Assembly: GCA_020796225.1 (NCBI GenBank)
Contig: CM036755.1
Location: 58,547,152 to 58,611,151 of the forward strand
Source of the DNA: Arion vulgaris
Lineage: Eukaryota; Mollusca; Gastropoda; Stylommatophora; Arionidae
Direction of reading: 5' to 3'
Length of the DNA stretch: 64,000 bases
Positions 21,099 through 32,051 of this stretch are shown one piece after another. Numbering within the stretch: position 1 is the stretch's first letter; each line of letters opens with the position of its first letter. The notes beneath the pieces were generated by a model. The model was not told the origin of the DNA. It did not search any database and saw nothing but the letters and a program-made list of their open reading frames with translations. The translations under genes and the position numbers were made by a program.

Positions 21099-21359
21099 AA
21101 TGATGGGAAATGCCAACACTTATATCAAATATATTACATATAGAGGAACAGGTTTTTGTAGTTGGTAAAAGCTCGAGTATCGACTCGAACACAAACAGGT
21201 TGTCAGTTCAATCCCACACTCGACGTTTCGCGCGGGAGGAAAGGAATTGCCCCATATACCTCCAACACACTAGGATCTAGAAATGTGAAGTGACTGCATA
21301 CCCTAAAGTCTCAAAAAGTCTATGGAAAATTTAAAGAAAGAAGAGATGTTGTGTATACT

Positions 21360-21725
21360 ATTGATTGATTGATATGACCATCATCATATCACATTGGTGA
21401 GTAACCATGTGCCACCGACCCCTAATAGCCTTAACACCCTAAATTCTTCTGAATCCACAATCGCCCCCTCCTCCACCACCTAGAACGCTTCAGCGCCCAC
21501 TGGGGGCGGTATCGCCCACTTTGAGAAACGCTGCATTAGGTGTTCAAATTGAAATCGGGACGTTTTCTCGTTCGTTTCCGATAGGTCTAGGAACTCGATC
21601 TCACCCCACCGAGATCAGGGATCCCTGGGAAAAAATCCAGATGGCTCCACAAGGGAGCGGACCTGTTACCTTTGGCACTAGAGACGAGCACCTAATCTCT
21701 ACACCACGATAGCGATTGTGTCAAC
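21360..21725 (-). mobile_element. SINE-b carrying a hAT-like fragment
   Basis: The tail side 'ttgattgattgatatgacca' is followed by SINE-b sequence to about 21410. Then a piece related to the hAT-like end at 4.0 kb (21412-21540, 'gcccactgggggcggtatcg', 'aaacgctgcatta'). SINE-b then resumes with 'ttcaaattgaaatcgggacg', 'ctaggaactcgatctcac', 'atggctccacaagggagcg' and runs into its tRNA-like head at 21670-21725. The head is the first unit of the 55-bp array. Confidence 0.8.
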
Positions 21726-23705
21726 TTTGGCACTAGAGACGAGCACCTAATCTCTACACCACGATAGCGATTGTGTCAACTTTGGCACTAGAGACGAGTA
21801 CCTAATCTCTACACCACGATAGCGATTGTGTCAACTTTGGCACTAGAGACGAGCACCTAATCTCTACACCACGATAGCGATTGTGTCAACTTTGGCACTA
21901 GAGACGAGTACCTAATCTCTACACCACGATAGCGATTGTGTCAACTTTGGTACTAGAGACGAGCACCTAATCTCTACACCACGATAGCGATTGTGTCAAC
22001 TTTGGCACTAGAGACGAGTACCTAATCTCTACACCACGATAGCGATTGTGTCAACTTTGGCACTAGAGACGAGTACCTAATCTCTACACCACGATAGCGA
22101 TTGTGTCAACTTTGGCACTAGAGACGAGCACCTAATCTCTACACCACGATAGCGATTGTGTCAACTTTGGCACTAGAGACGAGTACCTAATCTCTACACC
22201 ACGATAGCGATTGTGTCAACTTTGGTACTAGAGACGAGTACCTAATCTCTACACCACGATAGCGATTGTGTCAACTTTGGCACTAGAGACGAGTACCTAA
22301 TCTCTACACCACGATAGCGATTGTGTCAACTTTGGCACTAGAGACGAGCACCTAATCTCTACACCACGATAGCGATTGTGTCAACTTTGGCACTAGAGAC
22401 GAGTACCTAATCTCTACACCACGATAGCGATTGTGTCAACTTTGGTACTAGAGACGAGCACCTAATCTCTACACCACGATAGCGATTGTGTCAACTTTGG
22501 CACTAGAGACGAGTACCTAATCTCTACACCACGATAGCGATTGTGTCAACTTTGGCACTAGAGACGAGTACCTAATCTCTACACCACGATAGCGATTGTG
22601 TCAACTTTGGCACTAGAGACGAGCACCTAATCTCTACACCACGATAGCGATTGTGTCAACTTTGGCACTAGAGACGAGTACCTAATCTCTACACCACGAT
22701 AGCGATTGTGTCAACTTTGGCACTAGAGACGAGTACCTAATCTCTACACCACGATAGCGATTGTGTCAACTTTGGCACTAGAGACGAGCACCTAATCTCT
22801 ACACCACGATAGCGATTGTGTCAACTTTGGCACTAGAGACGAGTACCTAATCTCTACACCACGATAGCGATTGTGTCAACTTTGGCACTAGAGACGAGCA
22901 CCTAATCTCTACACCACGATAGCGATTGTTTCAACTTTGGCACTAGAGACGAGTACCTAATCTCTACACCACGATAGCGATTGTGTCAACTTTGGCACTA
23001 GAGACGAGCACCTAATCTCTACACCACGATAGCGATTGTGTCAACTTTGGCACTAGAGACGAGTACCTAATCTCTACACCACGATAGCGATTGTGTCAAC
23101 TTTGGTACTAGAGACGAGCACCTAATCTCTACACCACGATAGCGATTGTGTCAACTTTGGCACTAGAGACGAGTACCTAATCTCTACACCACGATAGCGA
23201 TTGTGTCAACTTTGGCACTAGAGACGAGTACCTAATCTCTACACCACGATAGCGATTGTGTCAACTTTGGCACTAGAGACGAGCACCTAATCTCTACACC
23301 ACGATAGCGATTGTGTCAACTTTGGCACTAGAGACGAGCACCTAATCTCTACACCACGATAGCGATTGTGTCAACTTTGGCACTAGAGACGAGTACCTAA
23401 TCTCTACACCACGATAGCGATTGTGTCAACTTTGGCACTAGAGACGAGTACCTAATCTCTACACCACGATAGCGATTGTGTCAACTTTGGCACTAGAGAC
23501 GAGCACCTAATCTCTACACCACGATAGCGATTGTGTCAACTTTGGCACTAGAGACGAGTACTTAATCTCTACACCACGATAGCGATTGTGTCAACTTTGG
23601 TACTAGAGACGAGTACCTAATCTCTACACCACGATAGCGATTGTGTCAACTTTGGCACTAGAGACGAGTACCTAATCTCTACACCACGATAGCGATTGTG
23701 TCAAC
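21671..23705 (-). repeat. 55-bp satellite, 37 copies, grown from a SINE-b head
   Basis: The unit begins 'tttggcactagagacgag' and ends 'gattgtgtcaac'. Period 55 is exact (21721 and 21776). The first unit is continuous with the SINE-b body, and on the minus strand each unit contains the SINE's tRNA-like A-box segment 'gtgtagagattaggtgctcg'. I count 37 units. They differ mainly at one C/T site (gagCacc or gagTacc), with occasional 'ttggTact'. Whether the A boxes are active is unknown; the B box is not included. Confidence 0.95.
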
Positions 23706-24105
23706 TTCAAAACTATTATTTCTGCTCAAAATGCATGTATATTATACACACGGTGTTTTATTATGATTAAAATTGATTACATGGCCCAAATGAAACACCT
23801 TACTTTCCTCGTTGTGCTATTTACAACGATGACATTGCGAGAAAGTGTTTATGGTGTTCCGTATAATAGACGATAAAGCCCCCAGGTCCATAAGTATGTC
23901 TTCAAGTGATATTAGTATTCTGAAGTTATGATGCTATTTAACCGTTTGTATTTGGTAAATGAAGAGTGCATGTGGTTCGTGGTGATCTATGGTTGAAATA
24001 TGTAGGAGGGGTCGATGAGGGTGGGCATGTTGTTGTTACGTGTCTGTCGAGAACACACTAAGACAGTTTAGATTTAGTTCTAATTAGTTGAACTGATAAC
24101 ACATC
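23706..24105. other. Unassigned stretch
   Basis: No repeat or coding family recognised on either strand. Confidence 0.4.
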
Positions 24106-24183
24106 AGGAAGTTCAAGATTGTTGTTGTCGCCTGCGACCAATAGATTTCTGGTAATCAACATCACATTTAGGGGTATTTGTCG

Positions 24184-24377
24184 TAGATGGCTGATGCTAC
24201 AATTAAGAGAGAGAAAAGTAAAGTATTTTGGGCACATAAAAAGACATGAAGTGGTGGAGAAGATCATCACGGAAGGAGGCATACCGGCAAGGAGAAGAAG
24301 AGGAACAGTACGGAGAAGATGGATTCAGGATGTATCTGATGGTTTTAACATGACGGCTACAGAGGTGGGACATCTAG

Positions 24378-24435
<58 letters not shown>

Positions 24436-24480
24436 TCCGAACTGTTGGGGTATCAAAGTTGTGCTCAGGATAAGCTATGT
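24184..24480 (+). pseudogene. LINE-e C-terminus with internal GA expansion
   Basis: Encodes 'MLQLRERKVKYFGHIKRHEV', 'VEKIITEGGIPARRRRGTVR', 'RRWIQDVSDGFNMTATEVGH' 'LA', where the frame enters a (GA)n run (24383-24432). After the run the ORF's end can still be read in another frame ('NSELLGYQSCAQDKLC'-like decay) to 'tgatgatg' at 24480. In the sister copy this point encodes 'YEREKF', the natural seed of the GA run. Confidence 0.82.
24383..24432. repeat. (GA)n microsatellite, about 25 units
   Basis: Uninterrupted GA dinucleotides within the LINE-e copy. Confidence 0.98.
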
Positions 24481-24555
24481 GATGATGTCCAAGAATGTTG
24501 TTGCCGCCTGCGATGAATAGGTTCCTGGCAATCAACATTACATTTAGGGTTATGT

Positions 24556-25095
24556 CTCGTGAATATACAGTGATTAACTCTATTTTCTAATGTAACTCGT
24601 CCGCGTTCCATGTTAAGTGATATAGATATGTTGTTGTTATTGAGATCTTCATGGACATTGAATTCCTAGTCCTTTCCTAGTCCTATCCTAGTCCTATCGG
24701 AGAAACACGGTATGTCCTGTCGCCACGTTCAGCAGTCAATAGAGATCTTGGTAGTTAAGAAATTGGTAAGAATAGACGGGAAAGTCGGTGAACAAGAATA
24801 AGCCGCTGGAGTCATAGATGTGACATAGTGATAACAAAACTCTTAGTGGAGATGGCAAAAGCCATGTTTTTACAAGCCATGTTTCTAGAATAAAAAAAAA
24901 CGCCCTGTAGTGTGGCTCCTGGTAAAAAAGGTGTCCAAACCAAAGTCACAAATTGTAACGTTTGGTCCACAATGAGTTAAACTGCTGGAGTCGTAGATGT
25001 GACACAGTGATAACAAAAGCACACAAATACCGTTATATTTTTCTATATCCATCACTTCGAGTACATGTATATAAATTCAGACCTGACCAGCTTTT
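24556..25095. other. Unassigned stretch with a short direct duplication
   Basis: 'tggagtcatagatgtgacat' at about 24807 recurs as 'tggagtcgtagatgtgacac' at about 24982, offset 175. 'agtcctatcctagtcctat' near 24680 is a small local repeat. No gene. Confidence 0.45.
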
Positions 25096-25328
25096 AATGA
25101 TGTTAATTGCCCGTCTGCCCAGCATGTTCGTAGCGCGTTGGACTACGGGTGACTATCCCTCTGTGTGTGCGGGTTCAATTCCGCGGGATGGCAGAACAAG
25201 CGACAGATTCCCCAGATTTACGATGTTCGTGTCACCGAACCGAAAGGTTACGATGTCCATGGCACCGAGCCGAAGAGCTGAAAAGCTCAAGTGCTTCTGG
25301 ATCGGAAAAAAAAAAAATGATGTTAATT
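25096..25328 (+). mobile_element. SINE-h, full length with 13-bp duplications
   Basis: Element 25109-25315 with a tRNA-like head ('tcgtagcgcgttggactacg'), B box 'ggttcaattcc' (25172-25182), body 'tgttcgtgtcaccgaaccg' and a 12-base poly-A tail. It is flanked by perfect 13-bp duplications 'aatgatgttaatt' (25096-25108, 25316-25328), although the first two A bases of the right copy merge with the tail. It is the only SINE here with an A tail, so it probably uses a different LINE partner. Confidence 0.92.
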
Positions 25329-25407
25329 TAGAACTTCCTCTGTACTTACTTTCTTCTACCAAACTTGACTAATCCCAGCTATATCATTTTTGAAATGTGA
25401 TAGTTTA

Positions 25408-25862
25408 TGTCTCTGTGACGTAGAGGTTAAGTGCTCGCCTCTAGTTCCAGAAGTACTCGGTTCGCTCACACGTGAAACTATTGTGATATTTGTTTAGAGA
25501 TCTCTGATCTCAATGTAGGTGAGATGGAGTTAATAGTACTATCGGAGACGGAAGATAAAACGTAGATCCTGTTTTGAATTTGAGAACGTAAACGAGTCCT
25601 GGGCAGTTCAAAATCGAACAGAGCAGGCTGGAAAGTCGCTGCCTGGGCAAAATTGATTAGAAAAGAATAAAACTAAAATTCCTACAAAATATTTTAACCA
25701 TCTTCAAAATTACGTCAGGGATCCTCTCCGGTGCTACGGAGTTCGTGCACTGCAGCTGATATATTTATGTGTAAGAAAGAAATCGGTACATGGCTACTCA
25801 TCGAAGTGCAATGATGATGGTCATATCAATCAATCAATCAATAAATCAAACAATCAATCCTA
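25408..25862 (+). mobile_element. SINE-b, full-length reference copy
   Basis: Head 'gacgtagaggttaagtgctc' (A-box region at about 25418) and a degenerate B box 'ggttcgctcac' (25459). Body blocks: 'ctgatctcaatgtaggtgag', 'aaatcgaacagagcaggctg', 'aaaatattttaaccatcttc', 'ctacggagttcgtgcactgc', 'agtgcaatgatgatggtcat', and a (TCAA)n tail to 25862. It gives the element's whole order on the plus strand. Confidence 0.92.
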
Positions 25863-26144
25863 CCACCCTCGCATATTCCGTGAAAGATAACATTTGAAAA
25901 TGTATTATGTTTTATTACATGCCTCCGTGGACCGAACTGATGAACAGATATTTCTCTGATTTTATCACTTTTAAATCTTTCCCATCTTATGCTCATTATT
26001 CTCTTCAATGATCTATTTTCGATTGTATGGTTTATGTATCGGATAAATAGACATCTATGTTCAACAATGAACAAAATGATTTAGACTAGTGTAGATGAAG
26101 TGTTTTGACAACTCATAAAGAATGTATCTAAACTACACTCAACA

Positions 26145-26640
26145 TGGTTGTATACAGTTTTCTGCAACGAAAAATCAGGAACGAAGTCGAGAGGAAGATC
26201 ACGAACAAGGTGAATAGATGGCATTGCAGAATCCTGTCAAAATAAGCAAAAATAAACCTAACCCACGCCACTAGAGCTGCGCAAGAATGTGGCTTTGTGG
26301 TTAAGCCATTGCCTTTCGAGTCAAAGGTCGGGTTCGAATCCGGACCACGCCGTTCTGTTCATGAGTGCCTTTTTCCCAGAGACTCATGTGATTGTTGCAG
26401 GAACTACAGAGTTCATGCTTTGTACACTACTCTCGGCATGTGTTGTGACATTTCTGCGGAGCAGCACCAAGACATATGGGGTAAAATTCGGTGCAATGAA
26501 GTCAATCCTTCGGCTTTAAATCCCACGTTAAGACAAAAACAGAAAACCGCAACACTGGGCAACAGCCGGGCAACAGTCGGGCAACAACCGGGCAACAGTG
26601 TGACGACAAAAGAAGAAGTAGAAGAAAGAAAACATTTATA
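26145..26640 (+). pseudogene. LINE-d 3' end interrupted by SINE-d
   Basis: Bases 26150-26285 are a decayed version of the ORF end at 10.7 kb ('tcttctacaacagaacatcg' there, 'ttttctgcaacgaaaaatca' here) down to 'gctgcgcaagaa'. A SINE-d insertion follows. The LINE resumes at about 26526 with 'agacaaaaacagaaaaccgc', 'caacactgggcaaca', a small 'cgggcaacag' triplication and a GAA-rich tail (26607-26635). Confidence 0.82.
26286..26522 (+). mobile_element. SINE-d nested in LINE-d
   Basis: Head 'gtggctttgtggttaagcca' with a perfect B box 'ggttcgaatcc' (26331-26341), a tRNA-like Pol III promoter. Body 'ttcccagagactcatgtgat', 'ctctcggcatgtgttgtgac' and end 'tttaaatcccacgtta'. LINE-d sequence is continuous on either side. 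Only a 4-base 'aaga' could be a target duplication. Minus-strand relatives are at 42.1 and 44.4 kb. Confidence 0.85.
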
Positions 26641-26684
26641 AACTACCCAAACTTAGAGAGTCTAAAAATGTCTTAACTACGAAA

Positions 26685-26780
26685 CTTCATCGTCAGGGGC
26701 GTATCCTTTATAGGACGTTGCTCTCTTTGCAGCGCATCTGAAATTCACTCTGTCTCTAACCAACTTTACAAAACTTACCT
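26685..26780 (-). repeat. Dispersed repeat shared with 12.1 kb
   Basis: 'aggacgttgctctctttgca' and 'gcgcatctgaaattcactct' match 12125-12175. Unknown retroelement end. Confidence 0.55.
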
Positions 26781-27029
26781 CGCTTAAAACCCTATTACGT
26801 TCGGGTACTAAGATTATCTCATTTATAAATGAGATGGCTACATGACTCCAGAACTAGCCATATTTGTGTATTATTTATGCATTTAAATGCATATAATATA
26901 TGTTTCACAATGTAAAACATATGATATTACCATAATACATTTAAAAAAAAAAATTATTATTTATTTTGAAGATGTCTAATCTCGTTGATGTCTAATCTCG
27001 TTGTCTAATCGTGTTGATTAAAGCATGCT

Positions 27030-27190
27030 TTTCTGTTCTTCTTCTTCTGTGTTCACCCGCTATGTATTCATGCGTAGTCAGAGAGCATGGTATGGCGCAT
27101 CTGACTGATTTTTGCGTGAAAGCCCACTTACTGTTTCTACGGTGTCCCTAGCCATTCAGGCGAACCTTCTTTGACTTCAGTGGTAAAAAC
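27030..27190 (-). mobile_element. SINE-f copy
   Basis: Minus-strand element with a GAA-type tail ('tgttcttcttcttctgtg'), body 'ggcgcatctgactgattttt' and 'cgtgaaagcccacttac', and head 'gccattcaggcgaacctt' (complement contains 'aaggttcgcctgaatggc', a weak B box). Further copies are at 53.54 and 53.74 kb, the second of which seeds a 77-bp array. Confidence 0.7.
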
Positions 27191-28245
27191 CATGCTTTTA
27201 TTACACCGACATTTCCGATCGTGTCGCCATTTTGGATAATCTCTGCAGACGTATTTTCACTTGCTCTTGTCAAAAACCCCACATTTGCTGACAAAATGGC
27301 ATCTAATGATTACTATCCTGATCAAGACTATAAATGTTGCTCCTGTATGTGCTGCTTACTAGACCAGTTCTGCATCATGTTCTCTTATTTATTTATTATT
27401 TATTAATTGGTTTCTCCAAAATATGGAAATATTTAGAAGTTACAAATTTCCTAATTACTGCATTATTTATTGTCCAAACTACTTCATGTTTGGATATATT
27501 GTGTAAATATAAAGGTACTAACAGACAGTATTAATAGCTTTCATGATATATTTCATACTTTTTGCTCCCTTCTATGTGATTGTAAAATTATTTGAAATTT
27601 GTAGGAAAATCTATTTTTAGCATCAACAAAATTAGGTCACTGATATAACATGTTACATGACACTGATATTAAAACCACATATCTTGATAATACATTCAAT
27701 TAACTTTCTAACCATATATAACATGCCTATTTTCAATTAATGGAGTATTTGTGGCTTCTATTAATAGAGCAGGCCTTCAAAAGTACCAAAAGAAACCGGT
27801 AAAAACCCATGAACGTTTAAGAGTTTATTAACCACTGCTAAATGTGATACTGTCATCAAGTGTATTTATTTTATTTTTAGATAACTAATAACAGAAAATG
27901 TAGAAAACATGGTCAACTATAACCGTACCATAGCACAACATACGTTACTTCTCTTCCTGGTTAGTAATCTCACAAGCATCATAACTGATAATACTTGTGT
28001 CTACTGTGTAACAAAATTACATGTTCAATAGCTAACTTTACGTTATCAGGTATCCCATACGTTCTTCTTATTTCATGTATTTCTGCTTGTTCCTGGTTCG
28101 TTATCAGATTACCATGTTTACCATGTTATTGTTCTTCAGTTATTATTCATGACAGTCATTGGGCTGCTACTGCTTCTTCTTATTCTTTTCTCTAATCCTG
28201 TTTAGCGTAAGGACAACATGGGATTGTGTATGCACTTCATTCTTC
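27191..28245. other. Unassigned AT-rich stretch
   Basis: No transposon or gene family recognised except 'cagtcattgggctgctactg' at 28150, which recurs in reverse near 12.05 kb and looks like a retroelement 3' end. The open frame at 27221-27406 has no recognisable domain and no splice context I can defend. Confidence 0.4.
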
Positions 28246-28560
28246 TTCTTTTACTTACTCACTAGATTGGGCTTCATTTTTCTTCTTTTACTCACTCACT
28301 AGATTGGGCTTCATTTTTCTTCTTTTACTTACTCACTAGATTGGGCTTCATTTTTCTTCTTTTACTTACTCACTAGATTGGGCTTCATTTTTCTTCTTTT
28401 ACTTACTAGATTGGGCTTCATTTTTCTTATTTTACTTACTCACTAGATTGGGCTTCATTCTTCTTCTTTTACTCACTCACTAGATTGGGCTTCATTTTTC
28501 TTCTTTTACTTACTCACTAGATTTGGCTTCATTTTTCTTCTTTTACTTAATAGATTGAAA
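28246..28560. repeat. 37-bp tandem repeat, about 8 copies
   Basis: Unit 'ttttacttactcactagatt' + 'gggcttcatttttcttc'. Some units lack 'ctcac' or carry 'actcactcac'. 'cactagattg' also matches the region next to the LINE-g C-terminus that follows ('tagattgaaatttcggat'), so the array may have started in LINE-g. Confidence 0.93.
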
Positions 28561-29560
28561 TTTCGGATAATCTAATAAAGGCAGTTATGAAGCAAATTGA
28601 ATGCTTCCCAGTTTTACTGCAGTCTTCCCCTAGTGTGCCATTGCTTCATAGTGTTACTGTAGTCTTCCCTTAGTGTGCCATTGTTTCATAGTTTTACTGC
28701 AGTCTTCCCGTAGTGTGCTATTGCTTCATAGTTTTACTGCAGTCTTCCCTTAGTGTGCTATTGCTTCATAGTTTTACTGCAGTCTTCCTCTAGTGTACCA
28801 TTGCTTCATAGTTTACTTCAGTCTTCCTCTAGTGTACCATTGCTTCATAGTTTTACTGCAGTCTTCCTCTAGTGTGCCATTGTTTCATAGTTTTACTGCA
28901 GTCTTCCCCTAGTGTGCCATTGCTTCATTGATTTACTGCAGTCTTCCCCTAGTGTGCCATTGCTTCCCAGTTTTACTGCAGTCTTCCCCTAGTGTACCAT
29001 TGCTTCATAGTTTTACTGCAGTCTTCCCCTATATCGATAATAAAGGCAGCCATCTGCCTCGCAATCTGTCAGCCACTCTACAAAGTTTGTGTTGGGCCAA
29101 TGTAAGGGGGCTACCTCTATCTTCTCAGGTCTGCTTTCTGGTGAGGTGGGGGATGCAGTTCTGTAGGATATGTTCTGTTGTCATACTCGCCAAGCCACAG
29201 GAACACAGGTCGTTGGTGCATATCTTCAATTTAGTGTGCAGGTGGTGTGTCATTCTGTGGTGACCCGTCTGGAGGCGAAGTTTGACAGTGTGGTCACGTC
29301 TGAATAGTTGGTAATATCCATCATCCTTGTTGTGTTTTGGGTGTTCTTTATCCTACTTTGCTATCAAGTGTCCTCTGGCGATGGTTTTTGCTTCTTCATA
29401 GCTAACCAGGTTGACATCTTGGGGCATTCCTGATCCCTATTTAGCCAGTCTGTCAGTATCTTCCTTCTGATGGATATTGCATTGTGACGTTATCCACTGA
29501 TAATACCCTCTCAGAATCATGGGACAGCTGAGCTAAGGTTGATCTGAGAGCACCTACATA
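28560..29560 (-). pseudogene. LINE-g C-terminal region
   Basis: On the minus strand, from about 29500 leftwards: 'WITSQCNIHQKEDTDRLAK', 'NLVSYEEAKTIARGHL', 'DGYYQLFRRDHTVKLRLQTG', 'HHRMTHHLHTKLKI', 'TNDLCSCGLASMTTEHILQN' 'C'. This matches the region after RNase H in Jockey/I-type LINEs (..RL.TGH.RL..H...K......CPCG...T.EH.L..C). The extreme C-terminus ('QMAAFI') at 29040 is followed by a 40-bp array. Stops are present; the RT is absent. Confidence 0.85.
28597..29030. repeat. 40-bp tandem repeat within LINE-g, about 11 copies
   Basis: Unit 'ttgcttcatagttttactgc' + 'agtcttcccctagtgtgcca'. Variation is confined to a few sites. It lies between two pieces of LINE-g 3' sequence (28560-28595 and 29035 onward), each carrying 'aataaaggcag', so the array arose within or beside a duplicated LINE-g end. 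Confidence 0.93.
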
Positions 29561-29699
29561 CGTGTTCCTTTCAGTCATAAATCACTGTATTTACTGGTTC
29601 TATTATTTTGTGATACATTGTTTGAAATGGATGACATTTTGCTTTGAAGCCACAGTATCGAAGTAGCAATGCTCTTTGCTGCACACTGTATGTTGGTAA

Positions 29700-30190
29700 T
29701 CTGATTATGTGGTCAAACTATTTAATGTGTTGTGCTTTGATGTTTACTAAATGTTAAAGAGAATTGGTTGATAAACAACATACGATACAGAAAAATTACA
29801 TACTTTGGTCACATACTAGAGGGCAGGGTCCCATGACGCAGAGGCAGACCAAGAAGAAGATGGCTTCTTCTTCTTCTTTTGTCATCACACTGCTACCGGG
29901 TTGTTGCCCAGTGTCGTGGTTTTATGTTTTTGTCTTGCGCTGTTCTGGTGGCTTGTGTGATTGTTATCTTTGCTGTTTCACAAGATTCTGCTACACCATC
30001 TAACCATCTTTTCCGTGACGTTCAATACTGATGTTGTGCGACTTTTTACCTGATACTTTTATTTCTAAATTTGTCTTAACTTGATACTCCCAACATTCTG
30101 CGTAGACACTTCCTCTCTGTCGTGACTAGCTTGTTTCTATGGTTGAATGTCAGCGTTCAGGTATGACACTAATAGCATACTATCAGGACA
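29700..30190. mobile_element. Nested LINE pieces (LINE-c minus, LINE-d minus, another plus)
   Basis: Outer part: LINE-c (-), seen at 29680-29740 ('ttggtaatctgattatgtgg') and 30020-30190 ('actgatgttgtgcgactttt', 'gcgtagacacttcctctctg', 'tcagcgttcaggtatgacac'). Within it a plus-strand LINE C-terminus 'RKITYFGHILEGRVP' ... 'RRGRPRRRW' (29785-29863) abuts a minus-strand LINE-d 3' end (29866-30016; GAA tail, then the complement of 'QATRTAQDKN'). The order of insertions is unclear because no target duplications are visible. Confidence 0.7.
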
Positions 30191-30404
30191 TAGATTATGT
30201 TGTACAATAATCATTTATTGTGCGGCTCTCATGCAGGAGACCCGTGTTTAATACACCGTAAGGCTAAGGATTTGTTCTTTTGTGGGGCATACATTAAAAA
30301 TCCTAACCTGAACAACTTCGCGGCGACTGCACTCGACATGCGGCCATTAAATTCCTCAAGCTCACGTTCCACCTGTCCTACATTGCCATAAAAATATGTA
30401 CAAC
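30191..30404. other. Unassigned; possible SINE head
   Basis: 'cggctctcatgcaggagacc' followed by 'cgtgtttaatacacc' could be a worn tRNA-like head, but no second copy is present. Confidence 0.3.
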
Positions 30405-32010
30405 AGACAGTAACTACAGGGGATATGCAAACAGACAGTAACCACAGGGATATGCAAACAGACAGTAACTACAGGGGATATGCAAACAGACAGTAACTAC
30501 AAGGGATATGCAAACAGACAGTAACCACAGGGGATATGCAAACAGACAGTAACTACAGGGATATGCAAACAGACAGTAACTACAGGGGATATGCAAATAG
30601 ACAGTAACTACAGGGATATGCAAACAGACAGTAACTACAGGGGATATGCAAACAGACAGTAACCACAGGGATATGCAAACAGACAGTAACCACAGGGGAT
30701 ATGCAAACAGACAGTAACTACAAGGGATATGCAAACAGACAGTAACTACAAGGGATATGCAAACAGACAGTAACCACAGGGGATATGCAAACAGACAGTA
30801 ACCACAGGGGATATGCAAACAGGCAGTAACTACAGGGGATATGCAAAGAGACAGTAACTACAGGGGATATGCAAACAGACAGTAACTACAGGGTATATGC
30901 AAACAGACAGTAACCACAGGGGATATGCAAACAGATAGTAACCACAGGGGATATGCAAACAGACAGTAACTACAGGGGATATGCAAACAGACAGTAACTA
31001 CAGGGGATATGCAAACAGACAGTAACTACAGGGGATATGCAAACAGACAGTAACTACAAGGGATATGCAAACAGACAGTAACCACAGAGGATATGCAAAC
31101 AGACAGTAACTACAGGGGATATGCAAACAGACAGTAACTAAAGGGATATGAAAACAGACAGTAACTACAGGGGATATGCAAACAGACAGTAACTACAGGG
31201 GATATGCAAACAGATAGTAACTACAGGATATGCAAACAGACAGTAACCACAGGGGATATGCAAACAGACAGTAACTACAGGGATATGCAAACAGACAGTA
31301 ACTACAGGGGATATGCAAACAGATAGTAACTACAGGATATGCAAACAGACAGTAACCACAGGGGATATGCAAACAGATAGTAACTACAAGGGATATGCAA
31401 ACAGATAGTAACTACAGGGGATATGCAAACAGACAGTAACCACAGGGATATGCAAACAGATAGTAACTACAGGGGATATGCAAACAGATAGTAACTACAA
31501 GGGATATGCAAACAGACAGTAACCACAGGGATATGCAAACAGACAGTAACTACAGGGGATATGCAAACAGACAGTAACTACAGGGGATATGCAAACAAGC
31601 AGTAACTACAGGGGATATGCAAACAGACAGTAACTACAGAGGATATGCAAACAGACAGTAACTACAGGGGATATGCAAACAGACAGTAACCACAGGGGAT
31701 ATGCAAACAGACAGTAACCACAGGGTATATGCAAACAGACAGTAACTACAGGGATATGCAAACAGACAGTAACTACAGGGATATGCAAACAGACAGTAAC
31801 TACAGGGATATGCAAACAGACAGTAACTACAGGGATATGCAAACAGACAGTAACTACGGGATATGCAAACAGACAGTAACTACAGGGATATGCAAACAGA
31901 CAGTAACTACAGGGGATATGCAAACAGATAGTAACTACAAGGGATATGCAAACAGACAGTAACCACAGGGGATATGCAAACAGACAGTAACTACAGGGGA
32001 TATGCAAACC
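30405..32010. repeat. 27/28-bp minisatellite, about 57 copies
   Basis: Unit 'aaacagacagtaactacagg' + 'ggatatgc'. Variants: 27-bp form with one G fewer, 'ccacag' for 'ctacag', 'agatag' for 'agacag', 'acaagg' for 'acaggg'. Every unit has the same content and there are no unique spacers. Mixed 27/28 lengths break the frame, apart from a run of 27-mers at 31740-31860. Confidence 0.97.
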
Positions 32011-32051
32011 TGGTGCAGTCAAGTGAATTTTTCATATTTAAACCATTTAGC

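Larger units (their letters stand above)
24110..24555. repeat. 75-bp direct repeats flanking a LINE-e copy
   Basis: 'ttgttgttgtcgcctgcgac' to 'acatttaggggtat' at 24110-24183 recurs as 'atgttgttgccgcctgcgat' to 'acatttagggttat' at 24481-24555, offset about 371 and roughly 85% alike. They bracket the LINE-e fragment. They may be a duplicated flank or part of LINE-e itself. Confidence 0.75.

Noticed and set aside
26286..26345. A true tRNA gene
   Set aside because: The A and B boxes are good, but the sequence continues into a SINE body seen elsewhere and the acceptor stem does not pair. The same applies to the heads at 5.4, 16.3, 25.1, 42.3, 44.8 and 45.56 kb.
27221..27534. Cys-rich 61-codon frame as a small host gene
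   Set aside because: No signal peptide logic, splice sites or family match; within expected length for random frames in AT-rich DNA.
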